A stretch of DNA of 64,000 bases from Acidovorax sp. YS12 (GTDB lineage: Bacteria; Pseudomonadota; Gammaproteobacteria; Burkholderiales; Burkholderiaceae_C): assembly GCA_021496925.1 (NCBI GenBank), contig CP053915.1:620001-684000 (forward strand). The letters are read 5' to 3'. Below the pieces are notes generated by a model that did not search any database, was not told the DNA's origin, and worked only from the letters and a program-made list of their open reading frames with translations. The position numbers and the translations under genes were made by a program. Positions 60,028 through 64,000 of the stretch are shown here, one piece after another. Each line of letters starts with the position of its first letter. Within the stretch, counting starts at the first letter, position 1.

Positions 60028-61025
60028 ATCCGCTTTTCCGTAAATCCGCCTTGCCGTTGATCCTGCTTGCTTCGGCTGTCTTGTTCTCCGGCTGCGCCAC
60101 GCAGGGCAAGCCGCCGCCGGCCATCTCGCTCGATGAGCCGGTGCAGGCCCAGCCGCTGCCGGAGCCACCCGCGCCGGTGGAAGTGGTCAAGGTGCCCGAG
60201 CCGCTGGCGCTGCCGGCGCAGTTGAAGCCATTGCCCGAAGCCGAGGGCGCCAAGCCCGCGCCGGAACCGGCCGACGAAACCGTGCGCGTCTCGCGCGCCA
60301 ACGCGGAGGCCCGCATCGCGCCCACGCGCGAGGGCTATGTCAATGCGATTCAAGTGTGGCCCTTCACCGATGGCGCGCTGTATCAGGTCTATGCGGCCGT
60401 GGGCCGTGTGACCGTGATCGCGCTCCAGCCGGGCGAGGAACTGGTGACGGTGGCCGCAGGCGATACCGTGCGCTGGATCGTGGGCGACACGTCCAGCGGC
60501 AGCGGCGATGCGCTGCGCGTCAATGTGATGGTCAAGCCCATCCGCTCGGGCCTCAAGACCAATCTGGTCATCACCACCAGCCGGCGCACCTATCTGCTGG
60601 AGCTGACCTCGACCGAAAAGACGTGGATGGCCTCGGTGTCGTGGGAGTACCCGAAGGACAAGATGCTGGCCTTGCAGCGCCAGGCGCAGGCGGCCAGCGC
60701 CGCCGCGCCGGTCGATACCGGCTTGTCGCTGGAGAAGATCCGCTTCCGCTACGCGATCAGCGGCAGCAATCCACCGTGGAAGCCGCTGCGCGCCTTCGAT
60801 GACAGCGAGAAGGTCTATATCCAGTTCCCCGCCGGCATCGCGCAAGGCGAGCTGCCACCGCTGTTCGTGATCGGTGCGCAGGGCGACGGGCAACTGGTGA
60901 ACTACCGCTTCCGAGCGCCGTACTACATCGTGGATCGCCTCTTTGGCGCGGCGGAGCTGCGCCTGGGTGGTGACAAGGGCGACGTGGTGCGGATCGAGCG
61001 CACGGACGGCACGCGGAGGAACTGA
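60024..61025 (+). CDS. trbG: TrbG (VirB9-like)
   Basis: A 333-residue protein with a lipobox-like signal (AVLFSGCATQGK), a Pro-rich linker (residues 28-75), and the VirB9 beta-domain (YVNAIQVWPFTDGALYQVYAAVGRVTVIALQPGEELVTVAAGDTVRW ... YRFRAPYYIVDRLFG). It forms the outer-membrane core complex together with TrbI. Confidence 0.94.
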   Translation: MNPLFRKSALPLILLASAVLFSGCATQGKPPPAISLDEPVQAQPLPEPPAPVEVVKVPEPLALPAQLKPLPEAEGAKPAPEPADETVRVSRANAEARIAPTREGYVNAIQVWPFTDGALYQVYAAVGRVTVIALQPGEELVTVAAGDTVRWIVGDTSSGSGDALRVNVMVKPIRSGLKTNLVITTSRRTYLLELTSTEKTWMASVSWEYPKDKMLALQRQAQAASAAAPVDTGLSLEKIRFRYAISGSNPPWKPLRAFDDSEKVYIQFPAGIAQGELPPLFVIGAQGDGQLVNYRFRAPYYIVDRLFGAAELRLGGDKGDVVRIERTDGTRRN

Positions 61026-61027
61026 CC

Positions 61028-62290
61028 ATGAGCCAGGATGACACTCCCGACCTCGCCACGCCGCAGGCGGGCAAGGTCGCGCCCGAGGCGGTGGCGCTGC
61101 GCGCCCAGCCGCGCCCGGTCACACGCTTGAACCGGCGCACGTTGGCGATGCTCATGGGTGGCCTATCGGTCGCCGTGCTGGGCGCGACCATCTGGTCATT
61201 GCAGCCGCAGCGGCGCGGCGGGAGCGAGCAGACCGAGCTTTACAACGTCGATCGCGTCTCGAAGTCCGAAGGGCTGGACGGCCTGCCGGCCGACTACTCG
61301 AAGCTGCCGCCGAAGGTGCCGGAGCTGGGGCCGCCGCTGCCGGGCGACCTTGGCCCGGCCATCGTGAACTCGCAGCAGCCCGTGACGCCGACCTATGCGC
61401 CGCCTGGGCATAACCCCGAGGACGCCTTGCGCAAAGAGGCGGACGCGGCGGCGGCCTCGGCGGTGTTCTTCCGCTCGGGCCAGCAGGGCAAGGCCGCAGC
61501 GCCTGCCACAGCCCAAGCCGCTGCGGCTGTGCCGGGCAGCGCCTTCGACCCGCTGGCGGCCGGGCCGGCCTCGACGGCGGCACAGCCTGCCGATCCGACC
61601 GCCACGCAGAACCGGCAAGACCAGAAGGAGGCGTTCTTGAAAGGCGGTTCTACGGAAACTCGCAATTCCGGCAATCTGCAAATGCCGGCCTCGCCATATC
61701 AGGTCATGGCCGGAACAGTGATCGCCGGGGCGCTGGTGACGGGCATCAAGTCGGACTTGCCGGGCGACGTGATCGCCACGGTGACGGAGCCGGTCTATGA
61801 CTCGGCGACGGGCAAGTTCCTGCTGATCCCGCAGGGGTCGCGCATCCTCGGCAAATACAACAGCCAGGTCAGCTACGGGCAGAGCCGCGTGCAGGTGGTA
61901 TGGAACCGGATCATCCTGCCCGACACGTCTTCGCTGACCATCGACAACCTTGTGGGCACCGATCCGGCGGGCTATTCCGGCCTTGAAGATGGCGTGGACT
62001 ACCACTGGGGCCGCATCGTCGCTGGCGCGGCGCTGACGACGCTGCTGGGCGTGGGCGCGGAACTGGCTGCGCCGGAGAACCGGCAGGACGGCAACCGCAT
62101 CGTGATCGCGGGGCGCGACAGCGCGCAGGACAGTATCAATCAGGTCGGACAGGAGATGACCCGGCGCAATATGAACATCCAGCCGACGTTGACAGAGCGG
62201 CCTGGGCTGCCGGTGCGGATCATCGTCAACCGCGACTTGGTGCTGCGGCCTTATCAGCCGATGTTCTTCAACAGGGGAGCGATGCGATGA
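61028..62290 (+). CDS. trbI: TrbI (VirB10-like)
   Basis: A 420-residue VirB10-type protein with one inner-membrane helix (about residues 38-57), a long Pro/Ala-rich periplasmic region and a C-terminal beta-barrel domain (GDVIATVTEPVYDSATGKFLLIPQGSRILGKYNS ... GRIVAGAALTTLLGVGAELA). It spans both membranes and connects energy use to channel opening. It overlaps the last gene by four bases. Confidence 0.95.
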   Translation: MSQDDTPDLATPQAGKVAPEAVALRAQPRPVTRLNRRTLAMLMGGLSVAVLGATIWSLQPQRRGGSEQTELYNVDRVSKSEGLDGLPADYSKLPPKVPELGPPLPGDLGPAIVNSQQPVTPTYAPPGHNPEDALRKEADAAAASAVFFRSGQQGKAAAPATAQAAAAVPGSAFDPLAAGPASTAAQPADPTATQNRQDQKEAFLKGGSTETRNSGNLQMPASPYQVMAGTVIAGALVTGIKSDLPGDVIATVTEPVYDSATGKFLLIPQGSRILGKYNSQVSYGQSRVQVVWNRIILPDTSSLTIDNLVGTDPAGYSGLEDGVDYHWGRIVAGAALTTLLGVGAELAAPENRQDGNRIVIAGRDSAQDSINQVGQEMTRRNMNIQPTLTERPGLPVRIIVNRDLVLRPYQPMFFNRGAMR

Positions 62291-62532
62291 GCACGGGTAA
62301 GAAGCTGCGGCTCGGGCCGCTGCCGAAACTGGAATCCACCAAGATGACCTTCGCGTGCCCGGCCGGCCTGCGGGCCGATCTTGACCGCTACGCGGCGCTG
62401 CACGCGCAGACCTACGGCGAAGCGGTCGATGCCATGACGTTGATCCCGCACATGCTGGAGGCATTCATGGCGGGGGATCGGGGATTCAGGAAGGGCACTG
62501 CAACACGGAGCGTGCCGTCGAAGCCGACATGA
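62287..62532 (+). CDS. DUF2274 protein
   Basis: An 81-residue DUF2274 protein (RLGPLPKLESTKMTFACPAGLRADLDRYAALHAQTYGE). The family lies directly after trbI in Tn4371-type elements, and the pattern suggests a small ribbon-helix-helix DNA-binding protein. It is the last backbone gene of the element. Confidence 0.88.
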   Translation: MSTGKKLRLGPLPKLESTKMTFACPAGLRADLDRYAALHAQTYGEAVDAMTLIPHMLEAFMAGDRGFRKGTATRSVPSKPT

Positions 62533-62564
62533 TGGCGTCGCCTACCATCCAGCGGCATCCATCC

Positions 62565-62595
62565 AACGCGCAGCCCCAGGGCTGCGCGTTCTTCG
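62565..62595 (+). terminator. Terminator of the trb operon
   Basis: Perfect 12-bp arms AACGCGCAGCCC (62565-62576) and GGGCTGCGCGTT (62579-62590), followed by CTTCGTTCT. A strong hairpin with a weak T-run. Confidence 0.7.
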
Positions 62596-62668
62596 TTCTG
62601 GATGCTGGGCTATGATGATGAAACAGGCCCGCTGTTCCTCGACAATCCAGCACGACACCGTGCGATGC

Positions 62669-62703
62669 GGCTTTCCCTCCCGACGCTCCTATGTGGCTCC
62701 TAG
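62669..62703. other. Candidate right element end (attR-like 35-bp imperfect repeat)
   Basis: The partner of 12688-12722, direct orientation, 29 of 35 bases identical. It lies 137 bases after the last backbone gene. The rest of the 62533-63069 interval holds the hairpin at 62565, a possible 24-codon gene and a dispersed repeat. Confidence 0.45.
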
Positions 62704-62865
62704 CCCACGAGGCAACACTTCTGCGAAGTGGCCTGAAAAAGAGCTAACCTACTGTCCCATATACGGTTTCAAGCCCCGCGTGATTTACACGGAGGACTTG
62801 ACACCAGAACTTTTTTGTGGGTCAAAGAACGATGGACCGCGATGCAGCCTTCGCGCTGCCCGCGC

Positions 62866-62940
62866 TCAGAGGCGGGCGGGTGCGCGCTTGCGATCACGTT
62901 CGTCTTCGGGCCAGGCAGACAGGATAGCGGTGGTGTTCAT
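62866..62940 (-). CDS. Possible 24-residue peptide gene at the right junction
   Basis: A short frame, MNTTAILSAWPEDERDRKR plus five residues, preceded by AGGAGTGATTTGCC, a good ribosome site at normal spacing. A hairpin with arms CAACGCCCCG/CGGGACGTTG (62967-62992, one mismatch) lies upstream. It could be a leader peptide, a small protein or the remaining 5' end of a chromosomal gene cut by the insertion. Frame and ribosome site are the only evidence. Confidence 0.3.
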   Translation of the reverse strand: MNTTAILSAWPEDERDRKRAPARL

Positions 62941-63015
62941 GGCAAATCACTCCTTTGATGAGTGAACAACGCCCCGGCTACGCGGGACGTTGACAGCAGA
63001 ACGCAAAAAATTGTT

Positions 63016-63073
63016 CGCTACTAAAGTAATAGCTTCCAGCGCTTTCTCAGCAAGGGCTGGAAGCCATTTTCAT
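63016..63073. repeat. Dispersed short repeat, copy C
   Basis: Reads GCTACTAAAGTAATAGCTTC then CAGCGCTTTCTCAGCAAGG and GCTGGAAGCCATTTTCA. It shares ATAGCT, the GCGCTTxCxCAGCAAGG core and the terminal T-run with copy A, and includes the stop codon of the ABC-F gene. It shows that chromosomal sequence has resumed by this point. Confidence 0.65.
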
Positions 63074-63999
63074 GCGGAGGCATGGGCCGCTTCGAGGGCC
63101 TCGATCTCGGAGGACAGCACCAGCCAGCGCTCTTCCAGGGCCTCGATTTCGTCGCCGCAGGCCTTCAGGCGCCGCCCGCAGTCGGCGATCTCCGTGGGGG
63201 GCAGCGGCTCGGCCAGGCGCTGTTCGAGCTGCTGCCTTTCCGCGCCGAGCTGCGCCAGGCGCTTGTCCACCTGTTCCAGCTCGCGCTTGAACGGTTTGGT
63301 TTTCTCGGCCAGCTGCTGGCGCGCCAGGGCGCTGGCCTTGCGCTGCTCGCGGCCATCCTTCGGGGCTGGCACGGCGGCGGTGGGGGTGTTGTTGGGCTCG
63401 GCGGTGGCGCGGGCCTGCTCGCGCAGGCGCCGGGCTTCTTCCAGCAGGTAGCGCTGGTAGTCGTCCAGGTCGCCGTCGAACGGGCCGACCTGGCCCCGGC
63501 CGACCAGCCAGAATTCATCGCATACGGCGCGCAGCAGGGCGCGGTCGTGGCTGACCAGCATGACGGTGCCCTCGAACTCGTTGAGCGCCATCGACAGCGC
63601 CTCGCGCGTGGCCAGGTCGAGGTGGTTGGTCGGTTCGTCAAGCAGCAGCAGGTTGGGGCGCTGCCAGACGATCATGGCCAGCACCAGGCGCGCCTTTTCG
63701 CCGCCGCTCATGCTGCCCACGGCCTGCTGCACCATGTCGCCGCTGAAGTTGAAGCTGCCCAGGAAATTGCGCAGGTCCTGCTCGCGCGCGTCCACGCCCA
63801 GCGTGCGCGCCAGCCGCACCATGTGGCCCAGCGGGTGGTCGTCGCCGTGCAGCACGTCCAGCTCCTGCTGCGCGAAGTAGCCAATCGACAGGCCCTTGCC
63901 CTCGGTCACCTTGCCGCCCAGCGGCGGCATCATGCGCGCGATGGTTTTCACCAGCGTGGACTTGCCTTGGCCGTTGGCGCCCAGGATGCCGATGCGCTG
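63070..63999 (-). CDS. ABC-F family ATPase (YheS/Uup-like), partial
   Basis: The C-terminal 310 residues of a two-domain ABC-F protein; the 5' part lies right of the window. Visible are the second ATPase domain with Walker A GANGQGKST, signature SMSGGEKARLVLAMIV, Walker B NLLLLDEPTNHLDL and the H-loop LVSHDRALL, then a charged coiled-coil tail (ELEQVDKRLAQLGAERQQLEQRL). ABC-F proteins bind the ribosome and rescue or regulate translation. The tail length resembles YheS and Uup; the distinction needs the missing half. Confidence 0.88.
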   Translation of the reverse strand, partial: QRIGILGANGQGKSTLVKTIARMMPPLGGKVTEGKGLSIGYFAQQELDVLHGDDHPLGHMVRLARTLGVDAREQDLRNFLGSFNFSGDMVQQAVGSMSGGEKARLVLAMIVWQRPNLLLLDEPTNHLDLATREALSMALNEFEGTVMLVSHDRALLRAVCDEFWLVGRGQVGPFDGDLDDYQRYLLEEARRLREQARATAEPNNTPTAAVPAPKDGREQRKASALARQQLAEKTKPFKRELEQVDKRLAQLGAERQQLEQRLAEPLPPTEIADCGRRLKACGDEIEALEERWLVLSSEIEALEAAHASA

Positions 64000-64000
64000 G

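Noticed and set aside
1..64000. Insertion sequences, CRISPR arrays, tRNA or rRNA genes
   Set aside because: No transposase frame, no regularly spaced repeat-spacer array and no tRNA-like or rRNA sequence was recognised anywhere in the window. Short or divergent tRNAs could be missed by eye.

Overview
The window is GC-rich DNA from a betaproteobacterium, most likely a member of the Comamonadaceae (Acidovorax, Alicycliphilus or Diaphorobacter-like). The smc-zipA-ligA order, a phaC-phaA-phaB locus and a dispersed short repeat of the kind seen in that family support this. No species can be named from the sequence alone.

Layout: 1-12.57 kb is ordinary chromosome. It holds smc (3' end), zipA, a VOC-fold protein, ligA, a periplasmic copper chaperone, a Nudix hydrolase, a lipoprotein, a fumarylacetoacetate/fumarylpyruvate hydrolase divergent from marR-isomerase-pgeF, and phaCAB closed by a terminator. 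From about 12.69 to 62.70 kb lies a complete integrative conjugative element (ICE) of the Tn4371 family. The chromosome resumes with an ABC-F ATPase gene on the minus strand.

ICE backbone, left to right: int; DUF932, parB, DUF736, an XRE regulator, DUF2958, DUF2285 and an AlpA-like protein; repA with a previously unannotated iteron cluster; parA, a ribbon-helix-helix protein, DUF2840, traF and relaxase rlxS; then traR, an EexN-like lipoprotein, traG, a CopG-like protein and trbBCDEJ-(trbK-like)-LFGI-DUF2274. Cargo 1 (13.9-20.8 kb) is a DUF1016 nuclease coupled to int, nhaA, and an arsenic operon arsR-arsC(LMW type)-acr3-arsC(Grx type)-arsH-chrA. Cargo 2 (34.8-48.9 kb) sits between rlxS and traR.

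Cargo 2 is the most interesting part. A ferric-reductase-like flavoprotein gene is followed by a two-component system. Next come a VIT transporter and cytochrome b561 (opposite strand), then one tightly coupled operon: RND adaptor, heavy-metal-type RND pump, DUF3240, TolC-like channel, PAP2 phosphatase, EptA/MCR-type phosphoethanolamine transferase and DgkA. Efflux and lipid A remodelling/recycling genes therefore appear to share one transcript. The two rightward operons of this module carry the same 8-3-8 direct-repeat box upstream, at 34843-34861 and 39894-39912, which is the expected form of an OmpR-type response-regulator site. I infer a self-contained, mobile envelope-stress/metal-response system whose last gene lies 42 bases upstream of the conjugation regulator traR with no visible terminator between.
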